Shown here: positions 1 through 7,819 of the stretch, one piece after another | How the letters are laid out: each line of letters starts with the position of its first letter | Position numbering within the stretch: position 1 is the first letter of the stretch | Assembly: GCA_945899335.1 (NCBI GenBank) | Contig: CAMDIP010000021.1 | Location: 1-13,079 of the forward strand | Source of the DNA: Bordetella parapertussis | GTDB taxonomy: Bacteria > Pseudomonadota > Gammaproteobacteria > Burkholderiales > Burkholderiaceae_C | Length of the DNA stretch: 13,079 nt | Reading direction: 5' to 3' | Position numbers and translations under genes: made by a program | Notes under the pieces: generated by a model | Databases searched by the model: none | Told to the model about the DNA's origin: nothing | What the model saw: only the letters and a program-made list of their open reading frames with translations

Positions 1-1543
1 CATAGGGTGAGGTGCATAAATACGCCAGCGAGTGGGCGGCATCGATGGCCATTCGCTGTGGGTAGGCGTTGATGAACTCTTTCAGCTCTGCCGGCGTGTC
101 GGCGGTGATCCAACGCGCACCGGTGTAGCTGCTGTTTTCCAGTCGCACATCGCAGTCGTATTCGCCACGCAAGCGGTGCTGCACCACCTCAAACTGCAAC
201 TGACCAATCGCACCCAAGAGCATTGCGCCGCCCATCTCGGGTTTGAACACTTGGATGGCACCTTCTTCACCGAGTTGCTCCAAACCGGTTTGCAACTGTT
301 TGGTGCGCAGCGGGTTTTTCAAGATCACGGTCATGAACATTTCGGGGGCGAAAAAAGGCAAGCCGGTGAATTGCAAGGCCGCACCGTCGGTGATGGTGTC
401 GCCGAGTTGCACGCCACCGTGGGTGGTGAAACCAATGATGTCACCCGCATAGGCTTCGTCAACCGCTTCGCGGCGTTGGCTTAAAAAAGTCACCACCGAT
501 GTTGGGCGCAACTCTTTGCTGCTGCGTTGCACTTTGAGTTTCATACCCGGCGCATAACGGCCCGAGGCCACGCGCACAAACGCGATGCGATCGCGGTGGT
601 TGGCGTCCATATTGGCTTGCACCTTGAACACCACGCCTGAAAAACCGGCGTCTTCGGGTTGCACAGTTTTGTCGACCGCTTGTTTGTTCACCAGCAAATG
701 GCTCATGCGCGGCCCAGGTGAGGGGGCCAAGTCCACCAAGGCATCGAGCACTTCCATGACACCAAAGTTGTTCACGCCCGAGCCGAAAAACACGGGGGTT
801 TGTTTGCCGGCCAAAAACGCTTCGCGGTCAAACGTAGGCGAGGCACCCGTGGCCAGTTCCATGCTGTCCATGGCGGTTTGCCATTCCAAACCAAAGCGCT
901 CGGCCAACCTGCCTTGCTCAGTCAGGGGGACGGTTTCAAAGTCTTGCGGCAAGCGCTCGCTGCCCGACTCGAATACCGTCATGGCCTGGGTGCGCAAGTT
1001 GACGATACCGCCAAACGATTTGCCTTGGCCAACTGGCCAAGTCATGGGCACGCAGGGCATGCCCAGTTCGCGTTCGACCTCGTCCAAGATGTCCAAGGGA
1101 TCGCGCACCTCGCGGTCCATTTTGTTCACGAACGTGATGATGGGTGTGTCGCGTTGTCGGCACACCTCGATCAAGCGGCGCGTTTGCGCTTCCACACCAT
1201 TGGCCGCGTCGATCACCATCAGCGCGGAATCCACAGCGGTTAGCACGCGGTAGGTGTCTTCGGAAAAGTCTTTGTGGCCTGGGGTGTCAAGCAGGTTGAT
1301 GACGTGCTCGCGGTAGAGCATTTGCATCACCGATGACGCCACCGAAATGCCGCGTTGCTTTTCAATCTCCATCCAGTCAGAGGTGGCGTGGCGCGAGGCT
1401 TTGCGCGCTTTGACTGAACCGGCGATCTGAATCGCCCCTGAGAACAGCAGCAGCTTTTCTGTGAGGGTGGTTTTGCCCGCGTCGGGGTGGGAGATGATGG
1501 CAAAAGTGCGCCGGCGGCGCACTTCTGATGGGTATGGGCTCAT
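1..1543 (-). CDS. prfC: Peptide chain release factor 3 (RF3), 3' end cut by window edge
   Basis: RF3 is a cytoplasmic translational GTPase that recycles RF1/RF2 from the ribosome after peptide release. The frame stays open for 514 codons from the ATG at 1543 to the window edge. The family is usually about 530 residues, so only some 15 C-terminal codons are missing. The GTPase motifs are all visible: P-loop HPDAGKTT (residues 19-26), the switch I segment RGISVASSVM (64-73) in the RF3 form, DTPGH (86-90) and NKMD (140-143). The last visible residues, SLAYLCTSPY, match the RF3 C-terminal region. No good Shine-Dalgarno precedes the ATG. The upstream gene on the same strand is a hybrid histidine kinase ending 25 bases before this start, with no terminator between, so the two are probably co-transcribed. 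EF-G and other GTPases are excluded by the switch I form and the C-terminus. Confidence 0.96.
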   Translation of the reverse strand, partial: MSPYPSEVRRRRTFAIISHPDAGKTTLTEKLLLFSGAIQIAGSVKARKASRHATSDWMEIEKQRGISVASSVMQMLYREHVINLLDTPGHKDFSEDTYRVLTAVDSALMVIDAANGVEAQTRRLIEVCRQRDTPIITFVNKMDREVRDPLDILDEVERELGMPCVPMTWPVGQGKSFGGIVNLRTQAMTVFESGSERLPQDFETVPLTEQGRLAERFGLEWQTAMDSMELATGASPTFDREAFLAGKQTPVFFGSGVNNFGVMEVLDALVDLAPSPGPRMSHLLVNKQAVDKTVQPEDAGFSGVVFKVQANMDANHRDRIAFVRVASGRYAPGMKLKVQRSSKELRPTSVVTFLSQRREAVDEAYAGDIIGFTTHGGVQLGDTITDGAALQFTGLPFFAPEMFMTVILKNPLRTKQLQTGLEQLGEEGAIQVFKPEMGGAMLLGAIGQLQFEVVQHRLRGEYDCDVRLENSSYTGARWITADTPAELKEFINAYPQRMAIDAAHSLAYLCTSPY

Positions 1544-1568
1544 GGTGTGGTGCAGATAACAGACCGCA

Positions 1569-3422
1569 TCATAGACGGCGGCCCGTGGAGCGCAGGTCGC
1601 TTTCGCCGGGTGAGGCTTTCTGTGCTGGGGCCGTGTCAGCCTGTGGCTGGGTGCTGTACCGGATCACGGTGTTGACGAGGGTGAGCCGGTCAAAGGGTTT
1701 GGGCATGACTTCGCTGATGCCCACGGCCAGGCAGGTCTTGAGGGCGTCTTCGGCCACATTGGCGGTCAAGGCCACCACTTGCACATCGCGGTAGGGCGCG
1801 GGTAAGGTGCCGCGAACCCGGCGCATCACCTCGATGCCGTCGATGTCGGGCATGACCAAATCGAGCAGCACCAGGTCGTACAAGGTGGCCGACATTTTCT
1901 CCAGGCCCTGGGTGCCATTTTCAGCCTGGTCGATTTGTGCATTGGGCATGGAGCGTTGGATGGTGGCGATGGCCACCATACGGTTGACCGCATGGTCATC
2001 CACAATGAGCAGCTTCGCCGGGGTGTGGTCAATCAACTCCAAAGCCGGCACCGACTTGGGTGGTGCAGGGGCGATCGACAAGGGAATGTCGACGCGGAAT
2101 TCCGAGCCCACGCCGACCTCGCTGTGCACGCCAATCGAACCGCCGTGGCTGTTGACCAAGGTGCGGGTAATGCTCAGGCCCAAACCGTTTCCGCGCAACG
2201 CGTCGCGCGGGGCGGATTGGCCATCGGCCTGGGTGAGTTGAACGAATGGGTCAAAGATTTTGTGCTGCGCCTCGATGGGTATGCCACGCCCACTGTCTTT
2301 GACGTACACCACCAAATTGCCCTGGCTGGGGCCGGTGCTTTCGTAATCCACTTGCATGGTGACGTGGCCATGGTCGGTGAACTTCAGGGCATTGCCCAGC
2401 AGGTTGATCAAAATTTGGGTCAAGCGGTGTTGGTCGCCGCGCATCCATTCGGGCAAGCTGGGGCTGAGCACCAGCTTGTAATTCAGGCCAAGGTCGCTGG
2501 CACGCGGTTTGAAAATGCTGTGGGTGTTGTGCAGCATCACATGCAAATTAAATACCTGAGGATTGAGCACCACACGGCCATTTTGGATTTGCGAGTAATC
2601 GAGTAAGTCGTTGATGACGGTTAGCAAGTGCGCAGCCGAGTTTTGCGCCCCTTTGACAAAGTCGATGGCGTCTTCGGGCAGGCGCTTGTCGGTACTCATC
2701 AAACTCAAGTAGCCCATCACCGCGTTCAATGGAGTTCGCATTTCATGGCTGACCATGGCCAAAAATTGGTCTTTGTGCGAGTTTGCTTTTTGCAAGTCGA
2801 TGGACAGCAGGTTGAGCCGAGTGTTGGTGCGCGAGATGTGGCGCAGCGTGGATTCACTCAACATGTCAACCGAATAGATCAGGCTCAACTGGGTGAGCAG
2901 CAACATGGCGTACATGATTGAGCGAAAAGCCAACTCCTGTGACGTTTCTTGCACCAGCATGGGCAAAATGCCCTGGGTCTGCAGCACATAAAACACCCAC
3001 ACGGAAGAAAAGGACAAGAACATCCAGATGTAGACCCAAATGCGCGAGCGAGCCGTGAACAAGGGCAGCACGGGCACGATGCCCAGCCAAACCAGTACCG
3101 GCGAACTCAAGCCACCCATGTACCAAGCGTTGTACAAAATGACGGCCAGCAAACTGCTTTGGTATATGTTTTGCGCCCATATCAGGGGGAATTTTAGGTA
3201 GCGCCAACACAGCATGTTGACGGTGATCGTCGTGGACATCACGACCACCGATGCCCCAGCCCGTTCTTGGCCCAAGATAAAAAACCAGGGGCAGGTGGGA
3301 ATGATGAATGCCAGCGCAGACAGCACAAAGAACACAAAGTAAATGTCCTGTTTGGATCGCATCCCCACCGGTAAGCGGCTCTGGATGAAAAAAATAACGT
3401 TGCGGTTGAGCATGGTGACCAT
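1569..3422 (-). CDS. Membrane hybrid sensor histidine kinase with C-terminal receiver domain
   Basis: Predicted inner-membrane hybrid histidine kinase, 617 residues from the ATG at 3422. Six hydrophobic segments lie at roughly residues 27-50, 57-73, 86-105, 108-122, 128-147 and 166-185, with no sizeable periplasmic domain. A short helical linker then leads to the HisKA box with phospho-acceptor His226 in MVSHEMRTPLN. The ATPase domain has its N box at Asn344 (NLLGNALKFTD), G1 DSGRG at 376-380 and G2 GNGLG at 411-415. The C-terminal receiver has the acidic pair Asp475/Asp476, phospho-acceptor Asp521 (DLVMPDIDG), Thr553 and Lys575, so all phosphorelay residues are present. No response regulator or Hpt gene is nearby, so the stimulus and output are unknown. 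The start is uncertain: ATG 3413 is nearly as good, while a GTG at 3512 would add 30 unlikely residues and crowd the ahcY promoter. It is divergent from ahcY and lies just upstream of prfC. Confidence 0.9.
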   Translation of the reverse strand: MVTMLNRNVIFFIQSRLPVGMRSKQDIYFVFFVLSALAFIIPTCPWFFILGQERAGASVVVMSTTITVNMLCWRYLKFPLIWAQNIYQSSLLAVILYNAWYMGGLSSPVLVWLGIVPVLPLFTARSRIWVYIWMFLSFSSVWVFYVLQTQGILPMLVQETSQELAFRSIMYAMLLLTQLSLIYSVDMLSESTLRHISRTNTRLNLLSIDLQKANSHKDQFLAMVSHEMRTPLNAVMGYLSLMSTDKRLPEDAIDFVKGAQNSAAHLLTVINDLLDYSQIQNGRVVLNPQVFNLHVMLHNTHSIFKPRASDLGLNYKLVLSPSLPEWMRGDQHRLTQILINLLGNALKFTDHGHVTMQVDYESTGPSQGNLVVYVKDSGRGIPIEAQHKIFDPFVQLTQADGQSAPRDALRGNGLGLSITRTLVNSHGGSIGVHSEVGVGSEFRVDIPLSIAPAPPKSVPALELIDHTPAKLLIVDDHAVNRMVAIATIQRSMPNAQIDQAENGTQGLEKMSATLYDLVLLDLVMPDIDGIEVMRRVRGTLPAPYRDVQVVALTANVAEDALKTCLAVGISEVMPKPFDRLTLVNTVIRYSTQPQADTAPAQKASPGESDLRSTGRRL

Positions 3423-3507
3423 GTTAGTACCAAATGCATCAGATGGGCCCCATTTGTGCGGCCGGGTCAATGTCCTTGGGCTTGAACCGTTGCGTGCGCA
3501 GGGGCAC

Positions 3508-3535
3508 TGCACACCCGGCCATGCTTTGATAGAAT
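3508..3535 (+). promoter_or_regulatory. Putative sigma70 promoter of the ahcY operon
   Basis: A -10-like hexamer TAGAAT lies at 3530-3535, and 16 bases upstream is a weaker -35 match, TGCACA, at 3508-3513. The expected transcription start, about 3541-3543, coincides with the first bases of the SAH riboswitch. That fit is the main support. The boxes are seen in the sequence; promoter activity is inferred. Confidence 0.5.
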
Positions 3536-3540
3536 GCCAA

Positions 3541-3613
3541 TTCCGAGGAGCGCTGCAACCCGTTCAACCCAGAACAGGTGAGGCTCGGAACCCTTTTCCA
3601 ACTGCGCTCACCC
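3541..3613 (+). promoter_or_regulatory. SAH (S-adenosylhomocysteine) riboswitch aptamer
   Basis: The element begins CCGAGGAGCGCTGCAACC (3543-3560), which I recognise as the conserved core of the SAH riboswitch, and it precedes ahcY, the usual target. Pairings seen: P1, TTCCGAG (3541-3547) with CTCGGAA (3584-3590); an internal stem, GTTC (3562-3565) with GAAC (3572-3575), extended by ACC (3558-3560) with GGT (3577-3579); and the pseudoknot-type helix GAGCGC (3548-3553) with GCGCTC (3604-3609). In known members SAH binding turns expression on, so SAH hydrolase is made when its toxic substrate builds up. Here it should control ahcY, the tlyA-family gene and metF together. The exact 3' boundary is approximate. 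Confidence 0.93.
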
Positions 3614-3696
3614 ACTGACAACGTGAGGTGAGCACCTCGGTCCCCCAAGTGCTTGTTTTTCTGCGTCAGTGGCCCTGAACCTTTTAGGAGCCTCGC
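3604..3696 (+). promoter_or_regulatory. Expression platform and ahcY ribosome-binding site
   Basis: The leader after the aptamer contains competing pairings. GTGAGGCTC (3578-3586), part of the P1 3' side, can pair with GAGCCTCGC (3688-3696) with a single G-U, burying part of the ahcY Shine-Dalgarno AGGAG (3686-3690). GCTCACC (3606-3612), part of the pseudoknot strand, can pair with GGTGAGC (3627-3633). CCACTGAC (3612-3619) is a perfect 8-base match to GTCAGTGG (3665-3672), and GAGGTG/CACCTC (3625-3630, 3633-3638) forms a small hairpin. No U-run terminator is evident, so control is probably at translation initiation. The complementarities are seen; the mechanism is inferred. Confidence 0.6.
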
Positions 3697-5130
3697 ATGA
3701 ATGCATCTTTAAAACCTGCCCAAACCACTGATTTCCACGTCGCCGACATGAGCTTGGCCGACTGGGGTCGCAAAGAAATCAAAATCGCCGAAACCGAAAT
3801 GCCCGGACTCATGGCGATGCGCCAAGAGTTCGCCAAAGCCCAGCCTTTGAAGGGCGCGCGCATCACTGGTTCTCTGCACATGACCATACAAACCGCTGTA
3901 CTGGTTGAAACCCTGCAAGCCTTGGGCGCCCAAGTTCGTTGGGCGTCTTGCAACATCTTCTCTACCCAAGACCATGCAGCCGCAGCGCTGGTAGCCAATG
4001 GCACGCCTGTGTTTGCCTACAAAGGCGAAACTCTCGTGGACTATTGGGACTACACCCACCGCATTTTTGAATTTGGTGCCAAGGGTGCTGAGGGCGAAGG
4101 CCCCAACATGATTTTGGACGACGGCGGCGACGCCACCCTGCTCATGCACTTGGGTAAGCGCGCTGAGACCGATGCGTCTTTGTTGAACAACCCTGGCAGC
4201 GAAGAAGAGGTTTGCCTCTTCAACGCCATCAAAGCCAAATTGGCTCTAGACCCCACTTGGTACAGCCGCAAAGGTGCGCACATCATCGGCGTGACCGAAG
4301 AAACCACCACTGGCGTGTTGCGTTTGAACGAAATGGCTGCCAAGGGCAGCTTGATGTTCCGCGCTATCAACGTGAACGATTCAGTCACCAAGAGCAAGTT
4401 CGACAACCTGTACGGTTGCCGCGAATCTTTGGTTGACGCCATCAAGCGCGCCACCGACGTGATGATCGCCGGCAAAGTGGCTGTGGTCGCCGGTTACGGC
4501 GACGTGGGCAAAGGTTCTGCCCAAGCCCTGCGCGCTTTGAGTGCTCAGGTGTGGGTGACCGAGATCGACCCGATCAACGCTTTGCAAGCTGCGATGGAAG
4601 GCTACAAAATCGTGACCATGGAATATGCCGCCGACAAGTGCGACATCTTCGTGTCTGCCACTGGTAACAAAAACGTGATCCGCTACGAACACATGGCCGC
4701 CATGAAAGACGAAGCCATCGTTTGTAACATCGGTCACTTCGACAACGAAATCGACGTCGCTTCATTGGAAAAACTCAAGTGGGATGAGATCAAGCCCCAA
4801 GTCGATCACATCATCTTTCCTGACGGCAAAAAAATCACGTTGCTCGCCAAAGGCCGTTTGGTGAATTTGGGTTGCGCCACAGGCCACCCCAGCTTTGTGA
4901 TGAGCGCTAGCTTTGCGAACCAAACGATCGCTCAGATCGAGTTGTTCACCAAGCAAGACCATTACGAATCTGGCAAGGTCTATGTGTTGCCTAAGCACCT
5001 GGACGAAAAAGTGGCGCGTTTGCACCTCGAAAAAGTCGGCGCCATGCTGACGGTGTTGAGCGACGAGCAAGCCGCCTACATTGGCGTGAGCAAAGCCGGC
5101 CCTTACAAGGCCGACACTTACCGCTACTGA
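3697..5130 (+). CDS. ahcY: Adenosylhomocysteinase (SAH hydrolase)
   Basis: Cytosolic NAD-dependent enzyme that reversibly splits S-adenosylhomocysteine into adenosine and homocysteine, removing the product that inhibits methyltransferases. It has 477 residues, the bacterial long form, with an extra segment of about 40 residues around 147-190. Visible signatures are LHMT near the N-terminus (His61), ILDDGGD (139-145), the EETTTG substrate loop (201-206), [11 protein letters not shown] (227-237) with the expected Lys232 and Asp236, the NAD-binding GYGDVGKG (266-273), and the C-terminal Lys471...Tyr475-Arg-Tyr that reaches into a neighbouring subunit's cofactor site. The ATG has AGGAG six bases upstream. 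It is the first gene of an operon behind a SAH riboswitch, which fits the function exactly, and only one base separates its stop from the next start. Confidence 0.98.
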   Translation: MNASLKPAQTTDFHVADMSLADWGRKEIKIAETEMPGLMAMRQEFAKAQPLKGARITGSLHMTIQTAVLVETLQALGAQVRWASCNIFSTQDHAAAALVANGTPVFAYKGETLVDYWDYTHRIFEFGAKGAEGEGPNMILDDGGDATLLMHLGKRAETDASLLNNPGSEEEVCLFNAIKAKLALDPTWYSRKGAHIIGVTEETTTGVLRLNEMAAKGSLMFRAINVNDSVTKSKFDNLYGCRESLVDAIKRATDVMIAGKVAVVAGYGDVGKGSAQALRALSAQVWVTEIDPINALQAAMEGYKIVTMEYAADKCDIFVSATGNKNVIRYEHMAAMKDEAIVCNIGHFDNEIDVASLEKLKWDEIKPQVDHIIFPDGKKITLLAKGRLVNLGCATGHPSFVMSASFANQTIAQIELFTKQDHYESGKVYVLPKHLDEKVARLHLEKVGAMLTVLSDEQAAYIGVSKAGPYKADTYRY

Positions 5131-5131
5131 T

Positions 5132-5884
5132 ATGCCGCGCGCAGACCAGTTGCTGGTCGAGCGCGGTTTGGCCAACTCGCGTTCACAAGCGCAGCGATTG
5201 ATCGCTGCGGGTGTGGATTGGCGAGTAGGCCAGCAAGCCTGGCAACGCATTGACAAGAATGGCGCTGTGTTGCCCCAAGACGCAGAGCTACTGCTGAAAG
5301 ACGATGCCGAGACCCGTTATGTTTCGCGTGGGGGATTAAAGCTCGAAGGTGCTTTGCGTGCCACAGGCCTGCAGGTCAAAGGTTGGACTTGTCTTGATGT
5401 GGGTCAGTCGACGGGTGGCTTCACCGATTGTTTGTTGCAGCAAGGTGCCGCACAGGTGACGGGTGTGGATGTTGGTCACGGCCAACTTCATCCTCGCTTG
5501 CATGCAGACCCGCGTGTTGTTTGCATAGAGCATTGCAATGCAAGAGAACTGAGTTTGGCGCAGTGTGGTCAGGCGCATGGCTTTGCTTTGATCGTGGCTG
5601 ATCTGAGTTTCATCTCCTTGACGCTGGTACTGCCGGCATTGACAACCTTGCTGTCAGAACAAGGCCAGATGTTGTTGTTGGTCAAACCGCAGTTCGAATT
5701 GCAAGCCACAGACATTGGCAAAGGCGGCTTGGTCCAAGACCCCGCCAAGTATGTGCAAGTAGAAGAACGCTTGCGCAGTTCAGCCCAAGATGTGGGCTTA
5801 CAGGTGGCGCATTGGTTGCCCAGTGTCATCACCGGCGGCGATGGCAACCATGAATTTTTCATTCACCTCAGGAACTCCGTATGA
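5132..5884 (+). CDS. tlyA: TlyA-family S4-domain RNA methyltransferase
   Basis: A 250-residue member of the TlyA/FtsJ-like family, SAM-dependent 2'-O-ribose methyltransferases of rRNA once labelled hemolysins. The N-terminal S4 RNA-binding domain spans about residues 1-60 (RADQLLVERGLANSRSQAQR). The Rossmann methyltransferase domain follows: VSRGGLKLEGAL (64-75), SAM motif LDVGQSTGGF (88-97), VADLSFISL (155-163) and LVKPQFE (183-189), supplying the Asp and Lys expected of FtsJ-type catalysis. The start lies one base after the ahcY stop and has no clear Shine-Dalgarno, suggesting translational coupling. The stop overlaps the metF start by four bases. It uses SAM and releases SAH, so its place behind a SAH riboswitch beside ahcY is suggestive. 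The RNA target in this organism is not known to me, and hemolytic activity should not be assumed. Confidence 0.88.
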   Translation: MPRADQLLVERGLANSRSQAQRLIAAGVDWRVGQQAWQRIDKNGAVLPQDAELLLKDDAETRYVSRGGLKLEGALRATGLQVKGWTCLDVGQSTGGFTDCLLQQGAAQVTGVDVGHGQLHPRLHADPRVVCIEHCNARELSLAQCGQAHGFALIVADLSFISLTLVLPALTTLLSEQGQMLLLVKPQFELQATDIGKGGLVQDPAKYVQVEERLRSSAQDVGLQVAHWLPSVITGGDGNHEFFIHLRNSV

Positions 5885-6726
5885 GCGCAGGCAAACAAAA
5901 CCCCATCAGCTTTGAATTTTTCCCACCCAAGACCACCGAAGGCGCTGACAAACTCCAGCATGTTCGACATGATTTGTACGCATTGAAGCCGGATTTTTTC
6001 AGTGTCACCTATGGCGCGGGTGGTTCTACCCAAGACGGCACTTTGCAACAAGTCCAAGCCATCTTGGCTGAAGGCCATGACGCAGCGCCCCACTTTTCTT
6101 GCATTGGTGCCACGCGCGACAGTGTGCGTGAACAGTTGACACAGTTCAAAGCAGCAGGCATTCGTCGCATGGTGGCTTTGCGTGGCGACTTGCCCAGTGG
6201 TCACGGCACTTTTGGTGAGTTTCGATATGCCAGTGAATTGGTGGCTTTTATTCGTGCAGAAACAGGCGATCACTTTCATATTGAGGTGGGTTGCTACCCC
6301 GAAGTGCATCCCCAAGCGAAGTCGCCTGAGGCGGATGTGCAAGCCTATGTGACCAAGGTCAAAGCGGGGGCAAGCTCGGCCATCACCCAATACTTCTACA
6401 ACACCGATGCGTATTTCCGCTTTGTCGATGAAGCCTACCAACATGGCGCGGACATCCCCGTGGTGGCAGGCATCATGCCCATCATCAGTTCAACGCAATT
6501 GATGCGCTTTTCAGACGCTTGTGGTGCAGAAATCCCGCGCTGGGTTCGCTTGCGCTTGCAGTCTTATGGTGACGACACGGCTTCAATCAAAGCGTTTGGA
6601 TTAGAGGTGGTGACGGATTTGTGCGATCAGTTGTTGACCGCTGGCGTGCCTGGTTTGCACTTCTACACCATGAACCAAAGCACTGCGGTCAAACAAATTT
6701 GTCACAACCTAAGGTTGGGTGTTTAA
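5881..6726 (+). CDS. metF: Methylenetetrahydrofolate reductase
   Basis: Flavoenzyme reducing 5,10-methylene-THF to 5-methyl-THF, the methyl donor used by methionine synthase to remethylate homocysteine. At 281 residues it is a bacterial single-domain MetF. Landmarks include FEFFPP (11-16) with catalytic Glu12, SVTYGAGGST (41-50), ALRGDLP (99-105) with Asp103 expected next to FAD, SAITQYFY (166-173) with substrate-contacting Gln170, PVVAGIMPI (193-201) and GLHFYTMN (258-265). The ATG overlaps the preceding stop (ATGA), and a Shine-Dalgarno-like AGGA lies within the end of the upstream gene. As third gene of the riboswitch operon it converts the homocysteine branch made by AhcY toward methionine. 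It converges with paaE, its stop only three bases from the paaE stop, with no good terminator between. Confidence 0.97.
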   Translation: MSAGKQNPISFEFFPPKTTEGADKLQHVRHDLYALKPDFFSVTYGAGGSTQDGTLQQVQAILAEGHDAAPHFSCIGATRDSVREQLTQFKAAGIRRMVALRGDLPSGHGTFGEFRYASELVAFIRAETGDHFHIEVGCYPEVHPQAKSPEADVQAYVTKVKAGASSAITQYFYNTDAYFRFVDEAYQHGADIPVVAGIMPIISSTQLMRFSDACGAEIPRWVRLRLQSYGDDTASIKAFGLEVVTDLCDQLLTAGVPGLHFYTMNQSTAVKQICHNLRLGV

Positions 6727-6729
6727 GAC

Positions 6730-7812
6730 TTAGCGCTCATCGAAGCTGAGCACCAGTTTGGGGGTCAGCGCTTTGGCTTGGCACGAGAGCACAAAGCCTT
6801 GGGCTATTTCTTCGCTGGTCAGGGTGAAATTCTTGCGCATGCTGACTTGCCCCTCCATGACCTTGGCGCGACAGGTGCAGCACACGCCATTGCGACAAGA
6901 ATAGGGCAAATCCAAACCAGCTTGCAGACCTGCAGCCAACGGGTTGTCATCTGCAGACATGGGCACGCTGTGTTGTTTGCCATTGCAAATGATGTGCAAG
7001 TCAATCGCACTGGCGTCGGTCTTGGGTAGTCGCGTTGCAGGTTTGGCTTGTGGGCTGAAGTCACCAAAATGCTCGCTGTGAATGCGCTCAGCGCAGACCC
7101 CTGAACGCTGCAGTCCGGCAACAGTGGATTGCATCATGGCAGAGGGGCCGCACACAAACACTTCACTCATGTCGCTTGCGGGCAAGACGCTTTGGGTAAG
7201 CGCCATGACTTTGTCTTCGTCAATGCGACCTTGTAGCAATGCGATGTCTTGTTCTTGCCGCGACAACACGTGCATCAGCGACAAGCGCTGAGGGTATTGG
7301 TCTTTCAAGTCTTGTAGGCTTTCATTGAACATCACGCTTTGCATGCGTTGGTTGCCATACACCAGGCTGTAGCGACTGTGCGAGTTCAACGCAAGACCGC
7401 TGGCGATCAAAGACAAAACAGGCGTGATACCTGAACCGGCTGCAAAGCACACCGTATGGTGGGCATGGTCTTGTGTGGACACAAAGCGTCCTTCAGGCGG
7501 CATGGCTTCCAAGCTTTGGCCAGCTTGGAGTTCGGTGTTGGCCCATACAGAAAACACGCCGCCAGCGACAGCGCGTACGCCAATCTCAATCTCGCCTGTT
7601 GCAAGAAGACGCTCTGGCGTGCTGCAAACAGAGTAGCTGCGCCGACAAGTTTGACCCGCAATATCAGCACGTACCACCATGTACTGACCCGCCTTGAAAG
7701 CAAAAGTTTGGCGCAAAGCGTCTGGCACATGCAAGGTGATGGCCTTGCCATTCAAGCCTTCAGTGCGTAGTCGCACCACTTGCAACTTGTGAAAGATGGG
7801 AACGGTGCTCAT
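6730..7812 (-). CDS. paaE: Phenylacetyl-CoA epoxidase reductase subunit PaaE
   Basis: Reductase component that passes electrons from NADPH through FAD and a 2Fe-2S centre to the diiron oxygenase of the phenylacetyl-CoA epoxidase. It has 360 residues in the usual order. An N-terminal FAD domain carries RRSYSVCS (57-64), a nucleotide domain has FAAGSGITPVLSL (123-135) and FVCGPSAMM (219-227), and a C-terminal plant-type ferredoxin domain has Cys306, Cys311 and Cys314 (CRNGVCCTC) plus Cys344. All four cluster ligands are present. It is the last gene of paaABCDE, seven bases after paaD, and has only a poor Shine-Dalgarno, so it is probably coupled to paaD translation. Similar reductases occur in other ring oxygenases, but position and length settle the assignment. 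Confidence 0.96.
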   Translation of the reverse strand: MSTVPIFHKLQVVRLRTEGLNGKAITLHVPDALRQTFAFKAGQYMVVRADIAGQTCRRSYSVCSTPERLLATGEIEIGVRAVAGGVFSVWANTELQAGQSLEAMPPEGRFVSTQDHAHHTVCFAAGSGITPVLSLIASGLALNSHSRYSLVYGNQRMQSVMFNESLQDLKDQYPQRLSLMHVLSRQEQDIALLQGRIDEDKVMALTQSVLPASDMSEVFVCGPSAMMQSTVAGLQRSGVCAERIHSEHFGDFSPQAKPATRLPKTDASAIDLHIICNGKQHSVPMSADDNPLAAGLQAGLDLPYSCRNGVCCTCRAKVMEGQVSMRKNFTLTSEEIAQGFVLSCQAKALTPKLVLSFDER

Positions 7813-7819
7813 GGGTAAT

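Noticed and set aside
585..1253. Open frames opposite prfC (up to 222 codons)
   Set aside because: They are shadows of RF3, whose motifs are unbroken on the other strand.
1935..2606. Long open frame opposite the histidine kinase (223 codons)
   Set aside because: It is antisense to a gene with intact kinase motifs and has no recognisable domain; GC-skewed codons easily open such frames.
3442..3470. TTGACC (minus strand, 3470-3465) as -35 of a kinase promoter
   Set aside because: No acceptable -10 box lies 16-18 bases downstream.
3423..3512. N-terminal extension of the histidine kinase from a GTG at 3512
   Set aside because: The extra 30 residues are Cys/Pro/Arg-rich without homology, and the start would lie against the ahcY -35 region.
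5863..6444. Open frame of 193 codons opposite metF
   Set aside because: metF is complete and well conserved on the plus strand; the antisense product resembles nothing.
6705..6717. CAACC-TAA-GGTTG dyad at the end of metF as a terminator
   Set aside because: The stem is only five bases with no T-run, and it lies within coding sequence.
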